Shown here one piece after another: positions 1-5,548 of a DNA stretch of 5,548 nt. The position numbers and the translations under genes are program-made. Every line of letters starts with the position of its first letter. Within the stretch, counting starts at the first letter, position 1. The notes beneath the pieces were generated by a model. The model ran no database searches. It had not been told where the DNA came from and saw only the letters and a program-made list of their open reading frames with translations. Source of the stretch: Acidobacteriota bacterium (GTDB lineage: Bacteria > Acidobacteriota > Blastocatellia > Pyrinomonadales > Pyrinomonadaceae); NCBI GenBank assembly GCA_020853255.1, contig JADYZI010000513.1, positions 1 through 5,548 on the forward strand, in the 5' to 3' direction.

Positions 1-887
1 GCAATGGCTCACGTTCGTCTCCGGCCGCTACGCCCGATCCGATCGTTTTTGCTCTTGGCAAACTCGGCAGCGGCACGTTGGATTACGGTTCAGATCTCGA
101 TCTGGTCATGTCTTACGACGATGCCGGTAAAATGGCACCTGATTCCGCCGGGCAAGAGATATACAGCCGCGTAGTAGAGCAATTCGTCACCTTATTGTCC
201 GCAATGACGCGCGACGGCCACCTTTACCGTGTTGATCTTCGCCTGCGGCCGCACGGAAAGAACGGGCCGAACATCACCAGCATCGGAGCATTGACCGACT
301 ATATAGGAAACGAGGCCTCGATCTGGGAACTTCTGGCATATGTCCAGATCCGGGCACTCCGAACTGGAACGAACAAACCCGCTGAGCACGAAAGGCCGGT
401 GCACGACGCGATCCGCCGCCGGGCGGTCAGCGAAGATCCGTCCGTGATCCGGGATGAGGCAAAGGCGATGCGGCTCCGTCTTGAAAGGGCCCACGCTTCC
501 CGCGGGCGTGATATCGATATCAAATTCGGCCCCGGCGGCCTGCTTGACATCTACTTTGTCGTTCGATACCTGCTGTTGTGCGATCCGGGGATCATTACTT
601 ACGAAACCCGCACGACATCCGCCCGTCTCGATGCGTTTGCGGCCGCCGGCTTGCTTTCAAATGAAGATCACCGGACCCTGCTCCAAGGGTACGATTTTCT
701 TTCTACGCTTGATCACAACCTGCGGCTCGCATTCGGCCGTTCATCAAGGCTCCCGCGGGCGAACCGTTCGATCATGGAAAAGATCGCTGGAAGAATGGCC
801 ATTGGCTCGGAGGCCGAACTTCTCGAACAACTGGCGTTCCATCGAATGAACATCCGCGGTGCGTTCGAACATATTTTTTCGATTTAG
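1..887 (+). CDS. glnE: Glutamate-ammonia-ligase adenylyltransferase (GlnE), C-terminal part, 5' end outside the window
   Basis: The frame is open from the first base (whole codons from position 3) to a TAG at 885-887, directly followed by a second TAG. GlnE adenylylates and deadenylylates glutamine synthetase in the cytoplasm in response to nitrogen status. The 294 visible residues match its C-terminal adenylylating domain. They include GKLGSGTLDYGSDLDL near the window start, with the two catalytic metal-binding aspartates coded at 93-95 and 99-101. Next comes VDLRLRPHG with the third carboxylate at 234-236, then NEASIWE, then the GPGGLLDI segment coded around 528-551, and a helical tail ending in AFEHIFSI. 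About 280 residues follow the GKLG motif, roughly as in enterobacterial GlnE, so the C-terminus looks complete. The TTG at 78 is an internal leucine codon, not a start. One oddity is that the usual DIEF motif reads DIYF. The N-terminal deadenylylating half cannot be seen, so bifunctionality is assumed from the family. Confidence 0.88.
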   Translation, partial: NGSRSSPAATPDPIVFALGKLGSGTLDYGSDLDLVMSYDDAGKMAPDSAGQEIYSRVVEQFVTLLSAMTRDGHLYRVDLRLRPHGKNGPNITSIGALTDYIGNEASIWELLAYVQIRALRTGTNKPAEHERPVHDAIRRRAVSEDPSVIRDEAKAMRLRLERAHASRGRDIDIKFGPGGLLDIYFVVRYLLLCDPGIITYETRTTSARLDAFAAAGLLSNEDHRTLLQGYDFLSTLDHNLRLAFGRSSRLPRANRSIMEKIAGRMAIGSEAELLEQLAFHRMNIRGAFEHIFSI

Positions 888-942
888 TAGTCGGGGGAAA
901 TATGCCCGCTGACAATTTCTTGCCGATCACTTCTTCCCTGCG

Positions 943-1030
943 ACTTTTGTGTCCGTCCCTTTTGCGGTCATGTGTTAAGCAGTTTCTTAACACAGAGTCA
1001 CCAAGGTGAAGACACAAAGAGCACAAAAGT
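943..1030. repeat. Imperfect inverted repeat, possible palindromic intergenic element
   Basis: Two perfect 9-base arm segments nest here. The inner pair is TGTGTTAAG (971-979) with CTTAACACA (986-994) around a 6-base loop. The outer pair is ACTTTTGTG (943-951) with CACAAAAGT (1022-1030). The middle parts are unequal (19 and 27 bases) and only loosely complementary. The right arm also holds TCACCAAGGTGA (998-1009), itself a small palindrome. The right arm (CTTAACACAGAG...GACACAAAGAG) resembles the CACAGAG-type intergenic repeats I recall from several bacterial phyla; that family assignment is from memory. No run of T follows, so it is not a typical intrinsic terminator, and I see no target-site duplication. 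Confidence 0.6.
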
Positions 1031-1043
1031 ACGTGAGATTCAA

Positions 1044-1075
1044 TTGCTCCACTGCCTCGCAAATCGCGTTATAAT
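1044..1075 (+). promoter_or_regulatory. Probable promoter of the VWFA gene with consensus -10 box
   Basis: TATAAT at 1070-1075 matches the sigma-70 -10 consensus exactly. The best -35 candidate, TTGCTC at 1044-1049, is weak and 20 bases away, so the -35 side is doubtful. Transcription from this box would start around 1081-1084, only a few bases before the ATG at 1086. This fits a leaderless or nearly leaderless mRNA, and no Shine-Dalgarno lies before that ATG. Confidence 0.45.
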
Positions 1076-1085
1076 ATCGGGCGCG

Positions 1086-2171
1086 ATGTTGTATCGATCG
1101 ACCACGACAATATTGATCATTCTGGTATCGGCGGCCGCCGTCCTCTCGCAGTCCGGACGTTCGAAGAATTACTCCGAGAGCCGGGTTATAACTGAACGCG
1201 GCAAGGCCGGGCCGGGTGTAGCCGACGCAAAGGCCGCAGCCGGCACGGAACAGGCTGAATCCGATGTGATCAAGGTCGAGACCGACCTGGTAATTGTGCC
1301 GTTTCGTGTCAGCAACAGGTCGGGACGCACCATACCCGATGTAAAACAGAACGAGATCAAGATATTCGAGAACGGCGAGGAACGCGAGATCGCATATTTT
1401 TCCGATCTCGCCCAGCCGTTTACCGTTGCACTCATCCTGGATATGAGCTATTCGAGTGTTTTCAAATTAAAGGAGATCCAGGATGCGGCAAAGAAGTTTG
1501 TGGCGCAGCTTAGTCCCGAAGATCGGGTAATGGTCATTGCGTTTTCTGAAAAACCGATAGTTCTTTGCGAAGCAACGGGCGACCGGCGGATTTTGAATAT
1601 TGCGATCGAGGGAGCGCGGATTGGGTCAGGGACAAGCCTCTACACAACACTGGACATGGCATTGAACGACAAGCTTCGGCGGATCTCAGGCAGAAAGGCC
1701 ATTGTGCTGCTCAGCGACGGCGTTGACACCAGCAGCGTTCATCAGACCGCTGCGAGCGTTGAAAAGAACCTGATCGAGTCGGACACGATCATCTATCCGA
1801 TCAAATACAACACTTACGACGATGTGCAAAAGTCGCGCCGCACGACCGCCCCGATACAGTATGACGAAGACGACCGGCCTTACACCGTTGACATCGGGCC
1901 GGCAAAGGGCGAGCGGCAGGAAGACTACGCGACGGCAAAGGAATTTCTGCAGAATATTGCCGCTGACACGGGCGGACGGCTGTACAATGTTACCTCGACA
2001 ACAAACCTCGATCAGGCGTTCTTAAATATCGCAAATGAACTTCGCAAAATCTATACTTTAGGGTATTATCCTAGCAGCGAACGGGAGAACGGAGCCTCGT
2101 TCGAGGTCAAGGTTCGCATTTATCGTCCAGACCTGATCATCCGAACAAAAGAACGGTTCCTGCGACGCTGA
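1086..2171 (+). CDS. Secreted VWFA-domain protein (acidobacterial VWFA-related family)
   Basis: This is a 361-residue protein ending in TGA. The ATG at 1086 is preferred over the upstream ATG at 972 because it begins an export signal (MLYRSTTTILIILVSAAAV). The 38 extra residues from 972 would be translated from the intergenic inverted repeat. After a low-complexity stretch (about 23-60), residues 62-108 form the beta-rich segment typical of the family (VETDLVIVPFRV, then IKIFENGEEREIAYFSD). The VWFA domain spans about 112-320. Its MIDAS metal site looks complete: D119-x-S121-x-S123, T183 in GSGTSLYTTL, and D211 in LLSDGVD. The tail TGGRLYNV ... IYTLGYYPS and a final strand-rich segment are also family-typical. 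VWFA domains bind metal and mediate protein contacts, but this family's ligand is unknown to me. The protein probably works outside the cytoplasmic membrane. It has no visible Shine-Dalgarno and lies 70 bases before the next gene, with no terminator between. Confidence 0.9.
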   Translation: MLYRSTTTILIILVSAAAVLSQSGRSKNYSESRVITERGKAGPGVADAKAAAGTEQAESDVIKVETDLVIVPFRVSNRSGRTIPDVKQNEIKIFENGEEREIAYFSDLAQPFTVALILDMSYSSVFKLKEIQDAAKKFVAQLSPEDRVMVIAFSEKPIVLCEATGDRRILNIAIEGARIGSGTSLYTTLDMALNDKLRRISGRKAIVLLSDGVDTSSVHQTAASVEKNLIESDTIIYPIKYNTYDDVQKSRRTTAPIQYDEDDRPYTVDIGPAKGERQEDYATAKEFLQNIAADTGGRLYNVTSTTNLDQAFLNIANELRKIYTLGYYPSSERENGASFEVKVRIYRPDLIIRTKERFLRR

Positions 2172-2182
2172 TCGGGCGTTGC

Positions 2183-2211
2183 TTGCTCTTCCCGCCAGAT
2201 CTAAGTATCAA
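2183..2211 (+). promoter_or_regulatory. Weak candidate promoter before the 296-residue gene
   Basis: TTGCTC (2183-2188) and TATCAA (2206-2211) are separated by 17 bases, the ideal spacing, but each hexamer matches its consensus only partly (3/6 and 4/6). The gene could equally be read through from the VWFA gene upstream, since no terminator is seen between them. Confidence 0.2.
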
Positions 2212-2229
2212 ATTTTCGGTATCTGCCCC

Positions 2230-2234
2230 AGGAG
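2230..2234 (+). promoter_or_regulatory. Shine-Dalgarno AGGAG that fixes the start at 2242
   Basis: AGGAG lies seven bases before the ATG at 2242. It decides for this start over the in-frame upstream start at 2179, which would put 21 non-signal residues ahead of a clear signal peptide. It is the only strong Shine-Dalgarno found before a start codon in the window. Confidence 0.8.
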
Positions 2235-2241
2235 ACACTCT

Positions 2242-3132
2242 ATGAAACGACTCAATTTTCTCGTATTTTTCCTGCTTGCCGGCCTGATCTGCCTTGGCTC
2301 GGCCCTGCCCGCCGCGGCGCAGGAAACCATGAATAACGACGAGGTAATCACGCTCACAAAAGCCGGCCTGAACCCAACGCTGATAGTCGGCAAGATCAAG
2401 AGTTCAAAGACCAACTTCGACCTCTCGACCGATTCGCTCATCAAGTTGAAACAGGCCGGGGTCTCGGACGACGTGGTTGCCGCCATGCTTGAAGCCAAAA
2501 GCGGCAAGCCGGTGAGCGCGGCGGTCAGTTCAACTTCGACAGGGGCCGCTCCGGTCGGCGCCACCGGCGATCTGAACGACCCGATGTCGAAGCACAACTA
2601 CGGCATCTATCTTTACGAAGAGAAAGACGGCGTTAAAAAAATGACACCGGTGAAGGCAAATGTCTCGGCTCAAAATCGGACAGGAGGCATGTTCACTTCT
2701 TCGCTGACCTATGGGATCGGCAAGGTCAAGATAAAAACGAACCTGCCAGGGCGCAATGCTGACCTGCAGCTCCAAACGACCACACCGACGTTCTACTTCT
2801 ACCTCGATGTGACCAGCGGCGGACTCAACACCGCCAGCGGAATTCCCTCTGATCCGAAAGAGTTCGCTCTCGTCCGGTTCAATCAACGCAGCGATAACCG
2901 CGAGGTCACCATCGGCAAGGCAAACGCATTCGGCGCCAAAGGCGGCCTTTCTGATGAATATGTCGTCGAATTTAAGGCTGAAGACCTTGGCAACGGTATA
3001 TTTAGGATCACGCCAGCGGTTGATCTGAAAAAGGGCGAGTACGGCTTCTACCTGCTCAATTCCGGAAATTCGAACACGAGTGCGGGTGTCGGATCGAAGT
3101 TCTTCGATTTCGGCGTGAACATGACGCCCTAG
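2242..3132 (+). CDS. Exported protein of unknown function with duplicated helical motif
   Basis: This is a 296-residue protein with a TAG stop. It starts with a standard signal peptide (MKRLNFLVFFLLAGLICLG, likely cut after ALPAAA near residue 26), so it is exported. Residues 31-85 form a short helical region with two related copies of D-x2-I-x-L-x3-G-[LV], at about 33-52 and 64-83. They are joined by SSKTNFDLSTD. I recall similar N-terminal segments in secreted proteins of Acidobacteriota and Bacteroidetes, but know no assigned function. A Ser/Ala/Gly/Thr/Pro-rich linker (about 87-110) leads to a beta-rich domain (about 115-296) with alternating strands such as TPTFYFYLDV and GEYGFYLLN, ending in KFFDFGVNMTP. 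I see no cysteines, catalytic motif or further membrane segment. It may be co-transcribed with the VWFA gene. Transcription probably ends at the hairpin at 3186-3214. A structural or envelope role is only a guess. Confidence 0.88.
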   Translation: MKRLNFLVFFLLAGLICLGSALPAAAQETMNNDEVITLTKAGLNPTLIVGKIKSSKTNFDLSTDSLIKLKQAGVSDDVVAAMLEAKSGKPVSAAVSSTSTGAAPVGATGDLNDPMSKHNYGIYLYEEKDGVKKMTPVKANVSAQNRTGGMFTSSLTYGIGKVKIKTNLPGRNADLQLQTTTPTFYFYLDVTSGGLNTASGIPSDPKEFALVRFNQRSDNREVTIGKANAFGAKGGLSDEYVVEFKAEDLGNGIFRITPAVDLKKGEYGFYLLNSGNSNTSAGVGSKFFDFGVNMTP

Positions 3133-3147
3133 GGGTGAAAGACACAA

Positions 3148-3169
3148 CCGTCACGCGAACGCCTGACGG
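3148..3169. other. Short hairpin between convergent genes
   Basis: CCGTCACGCG (3148-3157) pairs with CGCCTGACGG (3160-3169) apart from one C-C mismatch. The real loop is probably the four bases GAAC. The hairpin contains the stop codon of the minus-strand gene. Read on the minus strand it is followed by the T-rich but interrupted TTGTGTCTTTC, so it could be a weak terminator for that gene. On the plus strand it is followed by a pyrimidine-rich stretch and then the stronger terminator at 3186. Confidence 0.4.
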
Positions 3170-3351
3170 CTTACTTCTTCAAACCAGCACCGCCTGCAGA
3201 AGCGGTGCTTTTTTCGTTCCGCTTCGGTAAACTCGGCGGAAGCGGGCAGGCGGCGGACGAGCATTCGCTCTTCATCCGTCAGCTCGTTCCAGGACCGCAT
3301 CGTTCGATGACCGCACCGCGGGCACTCGGCCGTTTGTTCGAAAGTCTCCAT
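3151..3351 (-). CDS. Small four-cysteine zinc-ribbon-like protein
   Basis: This is a 66-residue protein on the minus strand with ATG at 3349-3351 and TGA at 3151-3153. It has two Cys-x2-Cys knuckles, C10-P-R-C13 (CPRCGHR) and C52-R-R-C55 (FCRRCWFEE). Between them lies a 38-residue acidic/basic, probably helical, segment (WNELTDEERMLVRRLP). Four cysteines in this arrangement usually hold one zinc ion. Such small zinc ribbons often bind nucleic acid or protein, but I do not recognise the family and assign no function. No signal peptide or membrane segment is seen, so it is probably cytoplasmic. The paired knuckles and protein-like composition argue that it is real, although it is small. A weak GGGGTGA lies about 13 bases before the ATG, too far for a good ribosome site. 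The gene converges on the 296-residue gene with 18 bases between the stop codons. Confidence 0.72.
   Translation of the reverse strand: METFEQTAECPRCGHRTMRSWNELTDEERMLVRRLPASAEFTEAERKKHRFCRRCWFEEVSRQAFA
3186..3214 (+). terminator. Rho-independent terminator for the + strand genes, inside the convergent gene
   Basis: AGCACCGC (3186-3193) and GCGGTGCT (3202-3209) form a perfect 8-base stem around the loop CTGCAGAA, ending in a run of six T (3209-3214). It lies 53 bases after the TAG of the 296-residue gene and has the classic intrinsic-terminator form on the + strand. On the other strand the same bases encode residues around the second Cys-x2-Cys pair of the zinc-ribbon protein. There it lacks a trailing T-run, so it should not stop that gene's own transcription. 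Confidence 0.75.
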
Positions 3352-3513
3352 TGGATTTGTACTATCACCCCATTTCAGTTTAGTATTTTTCTGATCGCAA
3401 CGATAATTCGCGCCAAAATGCGGAACCCGAGCATTGGCAACGGTATCATCGGCGCTTAGGTGTTACTCCTTTGCCCACAAGCGGATGCCCGCATTTGGCG
3501 ACATTCCTCCAAA
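3352..3513. other. Divergent intergenic region, promoters expected but not clear
   Basis: These 162 bases separate the start codons of the minus-strand zinc-ribbon gene and the plus-strand peptidase gene, so both promoters should lie here. The left part (3352-3415) is AT-richer than its surroundings. On the minus strand a poor -35/-10 pair (TTGCGA, 17 bases, TGAAAT) can be drawn there. On the plus strand I find no convincing pair. A short plus-strand reading frame crosses the region but shows no protein-like features. Confidence 0.4.
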
Positions 3514-5548
3514 ATGAAAAACACCAAACTTCTCGCTACTGCATTCATCATGCTGGCTGCTGTCGCCGCATTTGCACAAACGGAACCGAAATTTGACTTC
3601 TACGCGCGCGGTGAATATCGGCCCAATGTACCCAGGCCGCAAACGTTTCTGCGGTATGACGTCGGCGAACATCACACGACATACGCGCAGATGGAGAAGG
3701 TGATCGACGAGATAGCAAAGGCAGCACCCGACCGCGTAAAGGTCTTTGACATCGGCCTGACGCCTGAATATCGAATGCAGCATATCGTCGCGATCTCGTC
3801 GCCGGAGAATATGGTGCGGCTTGATGAGATAAAGGCGAACATCGCCCGGCTGACCGATCCGCGAAAGACGACGCGTGCCGAGGCCGAGCAGATCGCCCGA
3901 ACAATGCCTTCGATCGCCTGGATGGCCTATACCATTCACGGCAACGAATCGTCGTCTTTTGAAGCGATGATGCAGGTCGTCTATCAGCTTGCCGCCTCGA
4001 ACGAACCGGCAACGCTGGATATTCTAAAAAACAATGTCGTCCTGGTCGTGACCGGTGAAAACCCTGACGGGCACGAGCGCTTCGTCACATACTATAACTC
4101 GGTAAATGTCGGCAGCCCGGACCGGTTGGCGATCGAACACCGCGAACCATGGGCGATCTGGGGACGCGTCAACCATTACCGCTTCAATCTGAACCGCGAC
4201 ACGCTCGGGATGACGCAAAAGGAAACGCGCAATATGGCGGCCGCGTTCCGCGAATGGAACCCGCAGCTTGCAGTCGATCATCACGGACAGCCGTCACAGT
4301 TCTTTTTTCCGCCGACCGCTCTCCCGCATAATCCGAATTTGCCCGAAGGATTTTTCGCGAAATGGGAAAAGATCTACGGCCAGGCCAACGCCGCGGCATT
4401 TGATAAACACAACTGGGACTATTACATCCGCGACGTTTTTGACGCGTTTTATCCCGGATATTGGGATATGTACCCGTCGCTGAACGGCGCGATCGGAATG
4501 ACGTATGAAACCGACGGCGGCGGCTTTAAGGGCCTGAACTGGACACGCGACGACGGCACTATCGTGACCTTCCGGTCCTCGATCGCAAAGCATTTCACCG
4601 CCTCGATGACCACGCTTGAATCGAACGCAAAGCACAAGGCCGAGAGGCTTTTGGACTATTACGATTTCCGTGTCAAAGGGATGGCCGACGGCGCGAAGGC
4701 AAAACTGAAGCGTGTTGTTGTGGTCCCGGACGCCGACCGCGTTAAGTCGGCCGAGATGATCGAGTTGCTTCGGCGGTCGAATATAGAGGTAAAGGTGGCG
4801 ACTGCCCCGTTCGAATCGCGAACCGCGCATTCATATTTGGAAAAAAATGCTCCTGCCATGACGCGAACGTTTCCGGCCGGCTCATACGTCATCGACCTCG
4901 ACCAGCCGCAGCGTATCTTCATCAAATCGATCCTTGAGCAGGATACGCCGCAGGACAAGGCATTTGTCGACGACAATATGGCCCGCTTTCGCCGTAACCA
5001 GATGCGCGGCAAGGGCCAGCCAAAAGAGGAATACGGGTTCTATGACATAACCGCATGGTCGCTTCCGCTTGCGCTGGGCGTTACGGCCTACTGGATGGAA
5101 GAGGCCGGAAATTTTGCAGGCCAACCCGTTTCGGACGAAATGCTCCAGGCGGCAAAGCGCGGTGTCGTTTCCGGCCGCGCCCAAATAGCGTACATCGTTC
5201 CGTACGAAACGGATTCGGCCGGTGCATTCATCCTCAAACTTCTTCAGGAAGGCCACAAGGTGGCGGTTGCAACGCGTCCGCTGAACGCCGGCGGGCGGAA
5301 TTGGCCGGCAGGAACGTTTGTTATCCGGGTATCGCGGAACACACCCGCCATGCATGATGCGGTCGCGAAATATGCCTCGGCGATGGGTGTTAATGTGACG
5401 GCGGTGGGTTCCGGTTATGCTGACGAAGGCGATACCAGCATCGGCGGCGAGGCGGTCATCTCATTGCAGCAGCCGAAGATCGTGATCGCGGCGGACGAAG
5501 GCGTGGATCAGGAATCGTACGGCACGATCTGGTGGACGCTGGAACAAA
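3514..5548 (+). CDS. Exported M14-family zinc carboxypeptidase-like protein, 3' end outside the window
   Basis: The frame is open from the ATG at 3514 to the window end (678 residues, no stop). Residues 1-21 are a signal peptide (MKNTKLLATAFIMLAAVAAF, cut before Q22), placing it in the periplasm or outside. Residues about 55-375 form an M14 metallopeptidase domain. Zinc ligands are H142-G-N-E145 and H256 or H257 in AVDHHGQ. Family motifs NPDG (183-186) and NLNRD (225-229, with the Asn-Arg pair for the substrate carboxylate) are present, and E332 in MTYETDGGG is the likely general base. H257 to E332 is 75 residues, close to the 74 of carboxypeptidase A, so an active enzyme is expected; the substrate is unknown. 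From about 397 the region is alpha/beta, with two related modules (400-474, 556-620) and a possible third starting near 653. These resemble the glutamine-amidotransferase-like fold seen after some M14 domains. No Shine-Dalgarno precedes the ATG. An in-frame GTG at 3460 is possible but would bury the signal peptide. Confidence 0.92.
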   Translation, partial: MKNTKLLATAFIMLAAVAAFAQTEPKFDFYARGEYRPNVPRPQTFLRYDVGEHHTTYAQMEKVIDEIAKAAPDRVKVFDIGLTPEYRMQHIVAISSPENMVRLDEIKANIARLTDPRKTTRAEAEQIARTMPSIAWMAYTIHGNESSSFEAMMQVVYQLAASNEPATLDILKNNVVLVVTGENPDGHERFVTYYNSVNVGSPDRLAIEHREPWAIWGRVNHYRFNLNRDTLGMTQKETRNMAAAFREWNPQLAVDHHGQPSQFFFPPTALPHNPNLPEGFFAKWEKIYGQANAAAFDKHNWDYYIRDVFDAFYPGYWDMYPSLNGAIGMTYETDGGGFKGLNWTRDDGTIVTFRSSIAKHFTASMTTLESNAKHKAERLLDYYDFRVKGMADGAKAKLKRVVVVPDADRVKSAEMIELLRRSNIEVKVATAPFESRTAHSYLEKNAPAMTRTFPAGSYVIDLDQPQRIFIKSILEQDTPQDKAFVDDNMARFRRNQMRGKGQPKEEYGFYDITAWSLPLALGVTAYWMEEAGNFAGQPVSDEMLQAAKRGVVSGRAQIAYIVPYETDSAGAFILKLLQEGHKVAVATRPLNAGGRNWPAGTFVIRVSRNTPAMHDAVAKYASAMGVNVTAVGSGYADEGDTSIGGEAVISLQQPKIVIAADEGVDQESYGTIWWTLEQ

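Noticed and set aside
890..920. Possible terminator just after glnE (CGGG / CCCG pairing)
   Set aside because: The stem is only about four bases and no T-run follows.
772..1062. Minus-strand reading frame overlapping the glnE end and the inverted repeat
   Set aside because: Composition is not protein-like. Half lies opposite glnE coding sequence and the rest is translated repeat.
972..1085. In-frame upstream extension of the VWFA protein from the ATG at 972
   Set aside because: It would be translated from the inverted repeat, has no ribosome site, and would put 38 residues ahead of a clear export signal.
2530..3147. 205-residue minus-strand reading frame opposite the exported protein gene
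   Set aside because: It lies antisense to a well-supported gene with signal peptide and Shine-Dalgarno. It shows no motif and is rich in the Arg/Val/His typical of antisense frames.
3132..3147. GGTGAAAGACACAA resembles GGTGAAGACACAAAG in the repeat at 1006-1019
   Set aside because: The match is short, gapped and lacks the inverted arm, so chance is an adequate explanation.
3205..3459. 84-residue + strand reading frame opposite the zinc-ribbon gene
   Set aside because: It starts inside the terminator stem, has no ribosome site, and the opposite strand encodes the better supported zinc-ribbon protein.
3463..4830. Several minus-strand reading frames of up to 178 residues opposite the M14 gene
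   Set aside because: The + strand frame carries the full set of M14 catalytic motifs. The antisense frames overlap each other and show no recognisable features.
1..5548. Possible defence, mobile or biosynthetic system
   Set aside because: No transposase, integrase, nuclease, toxin-antitoxin pair, CRISPR repeat or biosynthetic core enzyme was seen. The genes are ordinary housekeeping or envelope types.

Overview
The window looks like ordinary chromosome from an acidobacterium-like organism, probably of the Blastocatellia/Pyrinomonadaceae type. That is an inference from gene content, not from a marker gene. The main clue is a secreted protein with the VWFA-related architecture that is strongly expanded in Acidobacteriota. 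Supporting clues are a periplasmic M14 metallopeptidase, a secreted protein with a duplicated helical motif, and moderate to high G+C with few Shine-Dalgarno sequences.

Layout from left to right: (1) The 3' end of a glnE-like gene (1-887, +), carrying the C-terminal nucleotidyltransferase domain of glutamine synthetase adenylyltransferase. (2) A 198-base intergenic stretch with an imperfect inverted repeat (943-1030) and a good -10 box ten bases before the next start codon. (3) A secreted VWFA-domain protein with a complete MIDAS motif (1086-2171, +). (4) After 70 bases, an exported 296-residue protein of unknown function with a clear Shine-Dalgarno (2242-3132, +). (5) A convergent 66-residue four-cysteine zinc-ribbon protein (3151-3351, -). 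The intrinsic terminator for the + strand genes lies inside its coding region. (6) A 162-base divergent intergenic region. (7) A large exported M14 zinc carboxypeptidase-like protein (3514 to the window end, +), cut by the window edge after 678 residues.

Three of the five genes encode proteins with N-terminal export signals, so most of the window serves the envelope or periplasm. GlnE is cytoplasmic and acts in nitrogen control. The VWFA gene and the 296-residue gene are on the same strand, 70 bases apart, with no terminator between them, and may be co-transcribed. Nothing else ties the genes into one pathway.

I found no RNA genes, CRISPR array, transposase, phage genes or toxin/defence system. 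The points most worth a second look are the terminator embedded in the zinc-ribbon gene, the inverted repeat upstream of the VWFA gene, the possible leaderless start of that gene, and the internal duplications in two of the exported proteins. None of these amounts to a new biological system.
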